From NCBI GenBank assembly GCA_038562555.1, contig JBCFBK010000038.1, positions 1-57,392 of the forward strand: a stretch of DNA of 57,392 nt, given 5' to 3'. Source of the stretch: JBCFBK01 sp038562555. GTDB lineage: Bacteria; Bacteroidota; Bacteroidia; Bacteroidales; Prolixibacteraceae. The notes under the pieces were generated by a model. The model did no database searches and had not been told where the DNA came from. It saw only the letters and a list, made by a program, of their open reading frames with translations. Below, one piece after another: positions 39,167 to 47,933 of the stretch. The translations under genes and the position numbers were made by a program. How positions within the stretch are numbered: the first letter of the stretch is position 1; the number at the start of each line of letters is the position of its first letter.

Positions 39167-41356
39167 TTAGCGTATAAACAACAATTCCCTATACTTGGGT
39201 AAAGGCCATAAGTTATTGTCGACAACCAGTTCCAGTTCGTCAATATGAGAACGAATATCCTCCAGATACGGACGCACATTTTTTTCATATGCCCGCGCCT
39301 TATCGTCCGAATGCTGCAGATTGTTCGCCAGCCTGCGCGCTTCGGTCATTTCACCGACCTTCCGCTTGATGGAAGAAATATGCCCGCCAATAGACCGGAT
39401 CATCTCCATCCGTGCCGCCGCAAGATTTTCGAACTCGGCGGGTGAAAAAATATCCTTCAGGTTTTTGACATTTGTAAGTAAGGTAGTCTGGTATTCCACA
39501 GCAGTGGGGATAATATGATTGATCGCCAGATCGCCCAGCAGGCGCGATTCTATCTGTACCTTCATGGTAAATTTCTCATACTCAACCTCCGCGCGGCTCT
39601 CAAGCTCCTTTGACGTCAGCACTTCCTGCTGCGAAAAAAGCTTCACAACATCTTTTCGCGTATAGGCGGAAATCGCTTCAGGCACACTCGTTACATTCGA
39701 AAGTCCGCGTTTTTTGGCTTCTTTGATCCACTCCTGACCGTAACCATTGCCGTCAAAACAAATGGCTTTCGATTCAATGATCAGCCGTTTAATCACCTGG
39801 AAAACAGCCTCATCCTTCTTCGTCCCCTTATCGACCAATTGATCCACTTCGTTTTTGAACTTAACCAGTTGGGATGCAACTGCCGTATTCAGGGCAATCA
39901 TGGCTGCCGCACAGTTTGATGAGGAACCCACGGCGCGGAATTCGAACCGGTTACCTGCAAAAGCGAATGGAGAGGTGCGGTTGCGGTCGGTATTGTCAAG
40001 AATGATCTCGGGAATCCGGCCAATATTCAATTTGAGTGCCGTTTTTTCATCGGGTGTCATCTTCCGTTCAACAACCGCTTCTTCCATCAGGCTAAGCATT
40101 TTGCTCACTTCCGATCCAAGAAATACGGAGAGGATCGAAGGAGGCGCTTCGTTGATACCCAGCCGCAGCGAATTTCCCGCCGAAGTAATGCTGGCACGCA
40201 GAAGATCCTGATTATCGTGAACCGCCTTAATGGTATTAACCACAAACGACAGGAACTGCAGGTTTGATTTGGGATTTTTCCCCGGAGAAAAAAGATTCAC
40301 ATCCGTATCAGTCCGTAGTGACCAGTTCATATGCTTCCCTGAACCGTTAATGCCCGAAAACGGTTTCTCATGAAACAACACTTTAAACTTATGCCTGCGG
40401 GCGATCTTTTTCATGATGTCCATCAGCAACTGGTTGTGGTCGTTCGACAGGTTTGCCTCCTCATAAAGCGGGGCAACTTCAAACTGATTTGGCGCTACTT
40501 CATTGTGTCTTGTCTTGATGGGTATTCCCAATTTATATGCCTCATTTTCAAGATCTTCCATATACCGGTATACCCGGGTGGGAATCGAACTGAAATAATG
40601 GTCGTCGAGTTGCTGATCCTTGGCTGAGGCGTGGCCCATGAGCGTACGGCCCGTCAGCATCAAATCGGGGCGGGCCAGAAACAATGCCTCGTCGATCAGG
40701 AAATACTCCTGCTCCCATCCCAGCGTCGACTGCACCTTGGTGACTGTTTTATCAAAATACTGACAGACTTCGGTAGCCGCTTTATCGAGCGCGCTGAGTG
40801 ACCGGAGGAACGGGGTTTTATAATCGAGCGCTTCTCCGGTGTAGGAAACAAAAATAGTGGGAATGCAGAGCGTCCCGTCCACGATAAAGGCCGGCGACGA
40901 AGCATCCCAGGCCGTGTAGCCACGGGCTTCAAACGTTTGCCTGATTCCTCCGCTCGGGAACGACGACGCATCGGGGTCTTGTTGCGCCAACAGCTTTCCT
41001 GAAAAGGCCTCCACCACGCCACCGTCTTCGCCGTGTACAATAAACGCATCGTGTTTTTCGGCCGTGCCGTCAGTCAGCGGATGAAACCAGTGGGTATAAT
41101 GCGTAGCCCCGTTTTCAGTTGCCCACGCCTTCATACCCTGCGCTACCTGGTCGGCCATTTTCCGGTCGACCGGAACACTATTATCAACAGCATCTACCAC
41201 CGCTTTATAGGCTTCCTTTGATAAGTATTTTTTCATTTTTGGACGGTCAAAAACGCTGACCCCAAAAAAATCGGAGGTAAGGTTATCCTCTCTTTTTACA
41301 ACCACCGGCACCCGCGAGAATACTTCCTGGAGCGCTTTAAATCTAAATTCAGCCAT
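39167..41356 (-). CDS. glnN: glutamine synthetase, class III
   Basis: Makes glutamine from glutamate, ammonia and ATP. Class III enzymes form large dodecamers and are typical of Bacteroidota and cyanobacteria. The 729-residue length fits. Active-site motifs are complete: W-E-Q-E-Y-F-L-I-D near residue 220, H-N-E-V-A-P-N-Q-F-E near residue 287, G-S-G-K-H-M-N-W-S near residue 347 and A-G-N-R-F-E-F-R near residue 467. It is divergent from a class I-like synthetase across 307 bp, and a class II enzyme lies 4 kb away. Confidence 0.96.
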   Translation of the reverse strand: MAEFRFKALQEVFSRVPVVVKREDNLTSDFFGVSVFDRPKMKKYLSKEAYKAVVDAVDNSVPVDRKMADQVAQGMKAWATENGATHYTHWFHPLTDGTAEKHDAFIVHGEDGGVVEAFSGKLLAQQDPDASSFPSGGIRQTFEARGYTAWDASSPAFIVDGTLCIPTIFVSYTGEALDYKTPFLRSLSALDKAATEVCQYFDKTVTKVQSTLGWEQEYFLIDEALFLARPDLMLTGRTLMGHASAKDQQLDDHYFSSIPTRVYRYMEDLENEAYKLGIPIKTRHNEVAPNQFEVAPLYEEANLSNDHNQLLMDIMKKIARRHKFKVLFHEKPFSGINGSGKHMNWSLRTDTDVNLFSPGKNPKSNLQFLSFVVNTIKAVHDNQDLLRASITSAGNSLRLGINEAPPSILSVFLGSEVSKMLSLMEEAVVERKMTPDEKTALKLNIGRIPEIILDNTDRNRTSPFAFAGNRFEFRAVGSSSNCAAAMIALNTAVASQLVKFKNEVDQLVDKGTKKDEAVFQVIKRLIIESKAICFDGNGYGQEWIKEAKKRGLSNVTSVPEAISAYTRKDVVKLFSQQEVLTSKELESRAEVEYEKFTMKVQIESRLLGDLAINHIIPTAVEYQTTLLTNVKNLKDIFSPAEFENLAAARMEMIRSIGGHISSIKRKVGEMTEARRLANNLQHSDDKARAYEKNVRPYLEDIRSHIDELELVVDNNLWPLPKYRELLFIR

Positions 41357-41663
41357 GGTTAATTATTTTCGTAGTAAATTTGTGACGCATAACAGGCAAA
41401 ATACTTTTTGAATTTTTCCTCTGCAAAAATAAAATTTTAAAGGGTATCTCTTGAATTTTTATATTACTTATTTGTCCCCCTCTTCATTTTTCAGGCGAGA
41501 TCATCAATAATTTATATAAAAATTCAAATCAACGGTTATTTTTTATGCCCCCTCTTGCTCAACGCCGCTTTTGCATGAGCCGGGAAAAATTTAAAAATAC
41601 TTTGGTAAAGAGCATGCAATAGCTTTAATTTATGTCGTTAATTCATCAGAAAGTAATGCGGTC
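41357..41663. other. AT-rich divergent gap between two glutamine synthetase genes
   Basis: No open frame of note was seen. It contains a likely minus-strand -7 box for glnN (41424-41431). On the plus strand TAAATTTG at about 41375-41382 also fits the -7 pattern but lies about 280 bp before the class I-like gene. I found no sigma-54 element or clear operator. Confidence 0.5.
41424..41431 (-). promoter_or_regulatory. -7 box of glnN
   Basis: Minus-strand TATTTTTG followed by GCAG matches TAnnTTTG. The predicted start near 41417 gives a leader of about 61 nt. Confidence 0.4.
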
Positions 41664-43019
41664 ATGGAAAAGAATGAAATTATTAAACGGATTGAACAGT
41701 CGGGGCACCGGAAAATCAAGTATGCGGTCAGCGACATTGACGGCATTTTGAGATCGAAAGTCATGCACCTGAATAAGTTCATTGCTGCGGCAGAAGAAGG
41801 AACAGGTTTTTGCGATGTCCTGTTCGGGTGGGATTCGGCCGACACCTGCTACGACAACTCTGCTTTTACCGGTTGGCATACCGGTTATCCCGACCGCAGG
41901 GCAAAAATTGACCTGAACACATTCCGGACAATCCCCTGGGAAAACGAAATGCCTTATTTCCTGGCTGATTTCAGCGACGACCCGGGCGGAGATGTTCCCT
42001 GTCCACGCAGCCTGCTGAAAAAAGTAATCAGCCAATGCGACGATCTCGGGTTTAAAGCTGTGTTCGCGCATGAATTCGAATGGTTTAATTTTCTCGGAAC
42101 GCCCAATGATCTGGCTGCTTCCGGCTACCGCCAATTGACGCCCATAACGCCCGGAATGTTTGGCTACTCTCAACTCCGGCCCGTCCAGTACCAGGCCTAT
42201 TATCATGAGCTTTTCGATTTTCTGGAACGGTTTCAGATACCGGTTGAAACTTTTCACACCGAAACCGGCCCCGGTGTTTATGAAGCATCGATCGGCTACG
42301 ACGAGATCCTTGCCGCAGCCGATAAGGCCATTCTGTTTAAAGCATCGGTTAAGGAAATTGCATCCCGGCACGGCATCATCGCCAGTTTTATGGCCAAATG
42401 GAATGAAAATCTTCCCGGAAGCGGAGGCCATATCCACCAAAGCCTCCGGAGCAAGGACAATAAGAAAAACCTGTTTTGGACTGAAAACCCGGCGAAGGCA
42501 TTAAGTCCCGTCCTTGAAAGTTATCTGGCAGGACAACTGCATTGCCTGCCCGAAATACTTCCAATGTATGCACCAACCATCAATAGTTATAAAAGGCTGC
42601 GGCTGGGAGCATGGGCTCCGACTACCGTGACCTGGGGTAAAGATAACCGGACCACCGCAGTCCGCCTCATCAGCACGGACGAAAATTCAACCCGGCTCGA
42701 AATGCGCGTTCCCGGAGCAGACTGCAACCCGTACCTGGCGATGGCGGCCTCTCTGGCATCGGGTTTATACGGAATCAGAAAGGGGTTGAAACTGGACATT
42801 CCGGAAACCATTGGCAATGCCTATGATCAAACCGGCGCAACAAAGTTCTCTCCCGGCTTAGCCGATGCAACAGGGAAGATGCGCGAATCGGCCATCGCCG
42901 GGGAGTTGTTCGGCGAATCATTCGTTAACCATTTCTGTGATACGCGCGACTGGGAATGCCGTGAGTTCGCCCGCACCGTTACTTCATGGGAACTTAAACG
43001 GTATTTTGAGATCATCTAA
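41664..43019 (+). CDS. class I-like glutamine synthetase family ligase (possible gamma-glutamyl-amine synthetase)
   Basis: A 451-residue glutamine synthetase fold protein, closer in size and motifs to PuuA-type ligases than to the regulated GlnA. The active site is complete: H-E-F-E-W-F near residue 133, E-T-G-P-G-V-Y-E-A near residue 198, G-S-G-G-H-I-H-Q-S near residue 254, N-S-Y-K-R-L-R near residue 309, N-R-T-T-A-V-R near residue 328 and R-L-E-M-R-V-P-G near residue 348, then N-P-Y-L-A-M-A-A. The adenylylation loop of GlnA is not apparent. It starts a plus-strand operon with an APH-fold kinase (10 bp later) and a HAD phosphatase-like gene. I infer ligation of glutamate to an amine other than ammonia. 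Confidence 0.85.
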   Translation: MEKNEIIKRIEQSGHRKIKYAVSDIDGILRSKVMHLNKFIAAAEEGTGFCDVLFGWDSADTCYDNSAFTGWHTGYPDRRAKIDLNTFRTIPWENEMPYFLADFSDDPGGDVPCPRSLLKKVISQCDDLGFKAVFAHEFEWFNFLGTPNDLAASGYRQLTPITPGMFGYSQLRPVQYQAYYHELFDFLERFQIPVETFHTETGPGVYEASIGYDEILAAADKAILFKASVKEIASRHGIIASFMAKWNENLPGSGGHIHQSLRSKDNKKNLFWTENPAKALSPVLESYLAGQLHCLPEILPMYAPTINSYKRLRLGAWAPTTVTWGKDNRTTAVRLISTDENSTRLEMRVPGADCNPYLAMAASLASGLYGIRKGLKLDIPETIGNAYDQTGATKFSPGLADATGKMRESAIAGELFGESFVNHFCDTRDWECREFARTVTSWELKRYFEII

Positions 43020-43029
43020 TTTTCAGGTT

Positions 43030-44076
43030 ATGGCACAGACCCCGGTTTATCATCAAATTATCAGGCAGGCCTGGGATGAGTTTGACGACAGACATAAGAT
43101 AAAAGGAATTTACGATGTAAGCGCCCATGTTTCGACAAACCAGGTTTACAAGGTGTCTTTTTACGACCGCAAACCCGTATTTGCCAAACTATCGGATTAC
43201 GGCCGGTTTGAGCACTTTAAGGAGGATCATATTATCATTAACAACCTGGCCAATAACCTGGAAGAGCCTTATGAAAATTTCCTGGCCCGCTCCCTGGTAA
43301 AAAGAAACGAGCTCTATATTTACCGTTATTACCAGCAAAAAAACTCAGCCTGGGTGATCTTTTATAATCCACTCAAGGCGAAATTCAGGCTTCCCCGGCG
43401 GCTGGAGGAAAAACATATCCGGAAAATGGGACGGGAACTGGCGCGCTTTCACAGGGCCTGCTCCAATGTCAGCCGGCAGTTACCCATCGCATCGAAAAGC
43501 CTGGTGACCGATATTCATCAGCTTATTAAAAACGTTCAGGAAAATACGCTCGTCGAAACAAAAGAGCATAAAAAGATGATCCTTGAACAATGCGAGATCT
43601 TTTTAAACAATGCCGATAAGCTTAATTATCTTACCGATATGGAAAATATTCCGGTATTTGTTGACTGGAACATCGGGAATTTTTCAATTACAGCCGAAGG
43701 TAAATTTTACTCCCGCTGGGATTATGACTGGTTCCGGGAAGCAAACCGGGTAATCGATTTTTACTTCTTCAGCCGGGTCGTTTCCGATATTGGCGACCGC
43801 ACGGTGTTTAGCTACCTGATCGATCCGCTCATGGAGGACCGTTTTATTATCTTCCTGAAGGAATATCATCGTATTTATCCCCTGACCGAACCTGAAGTAC
43901 TCCTCATCAGGGAGGCATACCGGTTCTTTATTCTTAATTATGTTATTAAAGACGGGCCTTACTTTTTCAGGGAATCCTATGCCCGTAAACTTCAAAAAGA
44001 AGCCTATGAAGCCTACCTGCCTGCCATAGACACCAACTACCAGGCTGAAAAATTATTAAAAGCTTTAAAACTATGA
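43030..44076 (+). CDS. aminoglycoside/choline kinase-fold small-molecule phosphotransferase
   Basis: A 348-residue protein of the APH/choline kinase superfamily. The N-terminal lobe contains V-S-T-N-Q-V-Y-K-V-S-F, then a conserved-lysine strand V-F-A-K-L near residue 55. The catalytic loop reads F-V-D-W-N-I-G-N-F near residue 214, matching H-x-D-x-x-x-x-N with the His replaced. The metal-binding D of D-F-G is found in R-W-D-Y-D-W-F near residue 235. The start at 43030 was chosen because it follows the ligase stop; upstream codons lie inside the ligase gene. Its end overlaps the HAD gene by ATGA. The substrate is unknown; an amino alcohol or amino sugar is plausible. Confidence 0.75.
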   Translation: MAQTPVYHQIIRQAWDEFDDRHKIKGIYDVSAHVSTNQVYKVSFYDRKPVFAKLSDYGRFEHFKEDHIIINNLANNLEEPYENFLARSLVKRNELYIYRYYQQKNSAWVIFYNPLKAKFRLPRRLEEKHIRKMGRELARFHRACSNVSRQLPIASKSLVTDIHQLIKNVQENTLVETKEHKKMILEQCEIFLNNADKLNYLTDMENIPVFVDWNIGNFSITAEGKFYSRWDYDWFREANRVIDFYFFSRVVSDIGDRTVFSYLIDPLMEDRFIIFLKEYHRIYPLTEPEVLLIREAYRFFILNYVIKDGPYFFRESYARKLQKEAYEAYLPAIDTNYQAEKLLKALKL

Positions 44077-44930
44077 GAATAACCGAATTCAAGAGTATCG
44101 TCACCAAATACAAAACTGTGTTTTTCGATGCCTTTGGTGTCATCAAGAACCATAAAGGGATCATTCCGGGTATAGAAAAAACGTTTGATTTCCTCGATTC
44201 GAACGATATTAACTATTTCATTCTGACGAATGATGCGTCCAGAAGTCCTGAAGCGTTGACGCACACCTACCTCAGAAACGGAATTACCTGCATTACTCCC
44301 GAAAAGATTATTTCATCAGGAATGCTCGCGCGCGACTGGCTCAGCCTGAAGGTCAGACAGGGCACAGTGGCCTACATCGGAACACTCGAATCGGCTCATT
44401 ACATTCAGACTGCGGGACTGGAGACCATTCCGGTAAGCGACGTCGATCTGGAAAATCTCGACGACATTGAGGGGGTTGTCTTTCTGGATGACGAAGGTTT
44501 TGACTGGACCCGCGACCTGAATAAGGTGATTAACCTGCTTCGCAAAAAGAATATGCCGGTGATCGTCGCCAATACCGATATTAATTATCCCGTCAGCAAA
44601 AATGATGTCGCGCTTGCCATCGGGAGTATTTCCAACATGGTAGAAGAAGTACTCGGAAAGCATTTTATCCGGTTTGGAAAACCCGATGCCCAAATGTTCA
44701 TGTATGGCTATGAAAAGGCATGCGAGGTAAAACCGGTAAAACGTGATGAGATCCTGATGGTCGGCGATACCTTGTTCACCGATATCATCGGAGGAAACAA
44801 ATTCGGCATCGATACAGCGCTGGTTCTTTCGGGAAATACACTGCCCGAAATGGCTCAGGTAAGGATTACCACTTCAGGGATCATCCCCAACTACATCTGT
44901 AAAAATGTATTGATCAACGGCGACTATTGA
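44073..44930 (+). CDS. HAD-superfamily class IIA phosphatase-like protein
   Basis: A 285-residue HAD protein of the NagD-like class IIA type, with the cap between motifs II and III. Motif I is F-F-D-A-F-G-V: the nucleophilic Asp is present but the usual second Asp is Phe, as in families with D-x-W-G. Motif II is I-L-T-N-D-A-S-R-S near residue 50, motif III G-K-P-D-A-Q-M-F near residue 208 and motif IV V-G-D-T-L-F-T-D near residue 230. It overlaps the kinase gene by 4 bp, so the two proteins are made in step. It may dephosphorylate a product of that kinase. Confidence 0.8.
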   Translation: MRITEFKSIVTKYKTVFFDAFGVIKNHKGIIPGIEKTFDFLDSNDINYFILTNDASRSPEALTHTYLRNGITCITPEKIISSGMLARDWLSLKVRQGTVAYIGTLESAHYIQTAGLETIPVSDVDLENLDDIEGVVFLDDEGFDWTRDLNKVINLLRKKNMPVIVANTDINYPVSKNDVALAIGSISNMVEEVLGKHFIRFGKPDAQMFMYGYEKACEVKPVKRDEILMVGDTLFTDIIGGNKFGIDTALVLSGNTLPEMAQVRITTSGIIPNYICKNVLINGDY

Positions 44931-44987
44931 AAAACACCTGTTCCGGTTTCCGGTCTCCTTTTTTTGGTCTCCGCTATGCTCTATGCT
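44931..44987. repeat. short intergenic heptad tract after the HAD gene
   Basis: In register of seven from about 44941: TTCCGGT, TTCCGGT, CTCCTTT, TTTTGGT, CTCCGCT, ATGCTCT, ATGCTAA. It resembles the TCTCCGG array near 34.06 kb. Confidence 0.55.
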
Positions 44988-44989
44988 AA

Positions 44990-45020
44990 AAAAGCCATCC
45001 GGCAGAACCGGACAGCTTTT
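44990..45020. terminator. terminator between the HAD gene and the class II glutamine synthetase
   Basis: AAAAGC and GCTTTT, then TCCGG and CCGGA, form a stem with one 2x2 internal loop around the loop CAGAA. The A and T flanks suit both directions. The genes are convergent. Confidence 0.75.
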
Positions 45021-45054
45021 CATTTTTTATAGAGAAGGGTTATGAGAGAGCGGG

Positions 45055-46071
45055 TTATTTTGTAGCAGCACCATGAACGGTCTTAATAATAACAGCAGCT
45101 ACTTTATAGGGATCTGCATTCGAAGCAGGTCTTCTGTCTTCCAGTCGACCTTTCCAGCCGTCGTCAACTGTGCCCACCGGAATACGGATTGAAGCGCCGC
45201 GGTTTGACACCCCGTAGCTAAAATCAGTAATCGAAGCCGTTTCATGTTTCCCTGTCAGACGCTGATCGTTGTATGCGCCATAAACATCGATATGCTCCTG
45301 AATATGCTTTCCAAACTCTTCACAGATTGCGTTGAACACCTTTTCGTCACCGCAGGTTCTCATCAATCCATTAGAGAAATTGGCATGCATACCTGAACCA
45401 TTCCAGTCAACGTCCTTGCCAAGCGGCTTCGGATGCCACTCAACATAAACGCCATATTTTTCAGCAGTCCTTTCGAGCAGATAACGGGCCACCCAAATCT
45501 GGTCACCCGCCTGGCGGGCACCTTTGGCAAAAATCTGAAATTCCCACTGACCCGCGGCAACTTCCGCATTAATTCCCTCTATATTCAAACCAGCTTCTAT
45601 ACAAAGGTCGAAATGCTCCTCCACAATATCACGACCGAAGGCGTTCTTCGCTCCCACCCCGCAATAATAAGGTCCTTGTGGCCTTGGGTACCCGTCTTTG
45701 GGAAAGCCAAGGGGCATATTCGTTTCAACATCGTAAAGAAAGTATTCCTGTTCAAAGCCAAACCAGAAATCTTCATCTTCTTCCAAAATGGTTGCCCTCG
45801 CGTTTGTTGAATGCGGAGTTCCATCTGCCCTTAAAACTTCGGTCATGACCAGGTATGCATTTGTCCGGTCAGGATCAGGATAAACAGCAACCGGTTTCAA
45901 TAAAAGGTCTGAACTGCCTCCCTCGGCCTGCTGGGTGGAAGATCCGTCGAATGACCATACCGGACAATCTTCCAGCTTCCCGCTGAAATCCTTGGCAATC
46001 CTGGTTTTTGATCGAAGGCCCTGGGTGGGTTTATACCCATCCAGCCAGATGTACTCCAATTTACTTTTCAT
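45055..46071 (-). CDS. glutamine synthetase, class II (eukaryote-like)
   Basis: Makes glutamine from glutamate, ammonia and ATP; class II enzymes are decamers common in eukaryotes and some bacteria. At 338 residues the protein has the beta-grasp start with V-W-S-F-D-G-S-S-T near residue 38, F-E-Q-E-Y-F near residue 106, I-N-A-E-V-A-A-G-Q-W-E-F near residue 168, G-S-G-M-H-A-N-F near residue 220 and R-G-A-S-I-R-I-P near residue 290. All catalytic residues appear intact. It is convergent with the ligase-kinase-phosphatase operon and follows serS after a 460-bp AT-rich gap. Confidence 0.95.
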   Translation of the reverse strand: MKSKLEYIWLDGYKPTQGLRSKTRIAKDFSGKLEDCPVWSFDGSSTQQAEGGSSDLLLKPVAVYPDPDRTNAYLVMTEVLRADGTPHSTNARATILEEDEDFWFGFEQEYFLYDVETNMPLGFPKDGYPRPQGPYYCGVGAKNAFGRDIVEEHFDLCIEAGLNIEGINAEVAAGQWEFQIFAKGARQAGDQIWVARYLLERTAEKYGVYVEWHPKPLGKDVDWNGSGMHANFSNGLMRTCGDEKVFNAICEEFGKHIQEHIDVYGAYNDQRLTGKHETASITDFSYGVSNRGASIRIPVGTVDDGWKGRLEDRRPASNADPYKVAAVIIKTVHGAATK

Positions 46072-46487
46072 GTCTGTATTCTTTTAGTGTTAAGTTGTAT
46101 ATGTTAAAAAAGTAACTGATTCAACCTATTCCCCGGCTTAAAAAAACTTCAGAGTCGGTCAACTCATCTTGTTATAAATTATAACTTAAATCTGTTATTA
46201 TTTTATAATTTGATGGTAAAAATAGAACATATTGGCACAATTATAAATGCATCTATAACATTTAGGAAAAAATTAATATAAAATTCACATATAATGTGTC
46301 GTTTTCAAATACAGCCTTCACTTGAATGGGGGGTATAGCAAGACAAAAATATAAAAAAAATTAAACACATATACACAATAGAGGCTATTTAAGCAAAAAC
46401 GATGTTTTTAAATAAAAGCACCCCCTCCTCAACCACCCCGTAAAAAAAAATAAAACACAATGGGCGTTTACAGCAGGAATAAAAAAA
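46072..46487. other. long AT-rich region upstream of the class II glutamine synthetase
   Basis: No coding signal was found. One exact minus-strand -7 box, TATTTTTG (46344-46351), would give a leader of about 265 nt. CACAT-ATA-ATGTG (46286-46298) is an inverted repeat 215 bp upstream of the gene and could be an operator. Runs such as TTATAAATTATAA near 46171 make the region very easy to melt. Confidence 0.4.
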
Positions 46488-46511
46488 AGCCACCCGGAAA
46501 ACCGGATGGCT
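46481..46511 (-). terminator. terminator after serS
   Basis: AGCCACCCGG (46488-46497) pairs with CCGGATGGCT (46502-46511) with one mismatch, loop AAAA. On the minus strand a run of T follows. Confidence 0.75.
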
Positions 46512-46532
46512 AAAAAATATCAAAAAAAAAAA

Positions 46533-47807
46533 CTAACCAATCAGATTAAATCCGCAAAACGGGACCAGAACTTCAGGGATCACAATTCCATTAGATGTTT
46601 GGTTGTTCTCCAGCAAAGCGGCCACAATGCGGGGCAATGCGAGGGCGCTGCCATTCAGGGTATGGGCAGTTACCGGCTTTTTTGTTTGTTCATCGCGATA
46701 CCTCAACTTAAGCCGGTTCGCCTGAAACGATTCAAAATTGGACACCGAACTCACCTCAAGCCATTTTTCCTGTGCTGCTGAAAAAACTTCAAAATCGTAA
46801 GTTAACGCAGAGGTAAAACTCATATCTCCGCCGCACAATCTTAAAATACGATAGGGCAATCCCAATTTTTTTACCAATCCTTCCACATGGCCCACCATTT
46901 CATCGAGGGTCTGGTAACTGACTGAAGGATTAACAATCTGTACAATTTCTACTTTATCAAACTGATGAAGGCGGTTTAATCCGCGTACATCCTTTCCATA
47001 CGATCCTGCTTCGCGGCGAAAACAAGCACTATAGGCTGTATTTTTGACCGGAAGCTCTTTCGCTTCGAGGATCACATCGCGGTACAGGTTGGTAACAGGG
47101 ACTTCAGCGGTTGGAATTAGATAAAGATCGTCTTCGGTGACATGGTACATCTGCCCTTCCTTGTCGGGGAGCTGCCCTGTGCCGAACCCGCTTGCAGCAT
47201 TTACCATCAGCGGTGGTTGAATTTCAAGGTAACCGGCCTCCTGAGCTTCGTTCAGAAAGAAACTGATCAGCGCACGTTGCAGGCGGGCACCTTTTCCTTT
47301 ATAAACGGGAAATCCGGCTCCTGTTAATTTGACTCCCAGTTCGAAATCGATCAGATCGTATTTTGAGGCCAGTTCCCAGTGAGGAAGTCGCGTATTTTTC
47401 AAATCAGGAATTGCTCCTCCCGTCCGTATCACAACATTATCCTCGGCCATCCGTCCCTCCGGAACCAGATCGGAAGGCAAATTAGGAAGCTGTACCTGCA
47501 ATTCATACACCTGCACATCGATAGCCGCAAATTCCTCATCCAGTTGTTTCACGGAATTTTTTAGTTCCACCGTTTGTTCTTTGGCTGCATTGGCATCATC
47601 AGTCTTCCCTTCCCGGAACATCAGTCCGATTTCTTTCGAAAGCTTGTTGAGCTCCGCTTTTATCTGGTCAGCTTTGGCCTGAATTTCGTTTTTCCGCTGA
47701 TAGCGGTCAATAATCTGACCGACGATCCCGGAAGCGTCAAAATTTTTCTTTCGCAGCTTTCTTATCACCAGTTCAGGATTTTCCTGTATGAATCGTAAAT
47801 TAAGCAT
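46533..47807 (-). CDS. serS: serine--tRNA ligase
   Basis: Class II synthetase that charges tRNA-Ser. With the ATG at 47807 (M-L-N-L-R-F-I-Q-E-N-P) it has 424 residues, the family size. The N-terminal antiparallel coiled-coil arm (about residues 30-100) binds the long variable arm of the tRNA. Motif 2 lies in A-C-F-R-R-E-A-G-S-Y-G near residue 265 and motif 3 in L-N-G-S-A-L-A-L-P-R near residue 385. The in-frame start seven codons upstream is not supported by family alignment. Confidence 0.96.
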   Translation of the reverse strand: MLNLRFIQENPELVIRKLRKKNFDASGIVGQIIDRYQRKNEIQAKADQIKAELNKLSKEIGLMFREGKTDDANAAKEQTVELKNSVKQLDEEFAAIDVQVYELQVQLPNLPSDLVPEGRMAEDNVVIRTGGAIPDLKNTRLPHWELASKYDLIDFELGVKLTGAGFPVYKGKGARLQRALISFFLNEAQEAGYLEIQPPLMVNAASGFGTGQLPDKEGQMYHVTEDDLYLIPTAEVPVTNLYRDVILEAKELPVKNTAYSACFRREAGSYGKDVRGLNRLHQFDKVEIVQIVNPSVSYQTLDEMVGHVEGLVKKLGLPYRILRLCGGDMSFTSALTYDFEVFSAAQEKWLEVSSVSNFESFQANRLKLRYRDEQTKKPVTAHTLNGSALALPRIVAALLENNQTSNGIVIPEVLVPFCGFNLIG

Positions 47808-47921
47808 GTTGAACAGATTAAAGGTCACAGACCTGTTTATTATTTTCGTGTCACTTATTTTTCAGTCTGCCAGAAGACATAAACAGGACACCATTATTCC
47901 AGCGTACTTTATATTGCCCGG

Positions 47922-47929
47922 CAAAGTTA
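47922..47929 (-). promoter_or_regulatory. -7 box of serS
   Basis: Minus-strand TAACTTTG followed by CC is an exact TAnnTTTG match about 115 bases before the serS ATG. Confidence 0.5.
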
Positions 47930-47933
47930 TAAA

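Noticed and set aside
46233..46250. TGGCAC followed by TGC, resembling a sigma-54 promoter near the class II glutamine synthetase
   Set aside because: The distance from GG to GC is about 15 bases where sigma-54 promoters need 10-11, and it points away from the glutamine synthetase gene.
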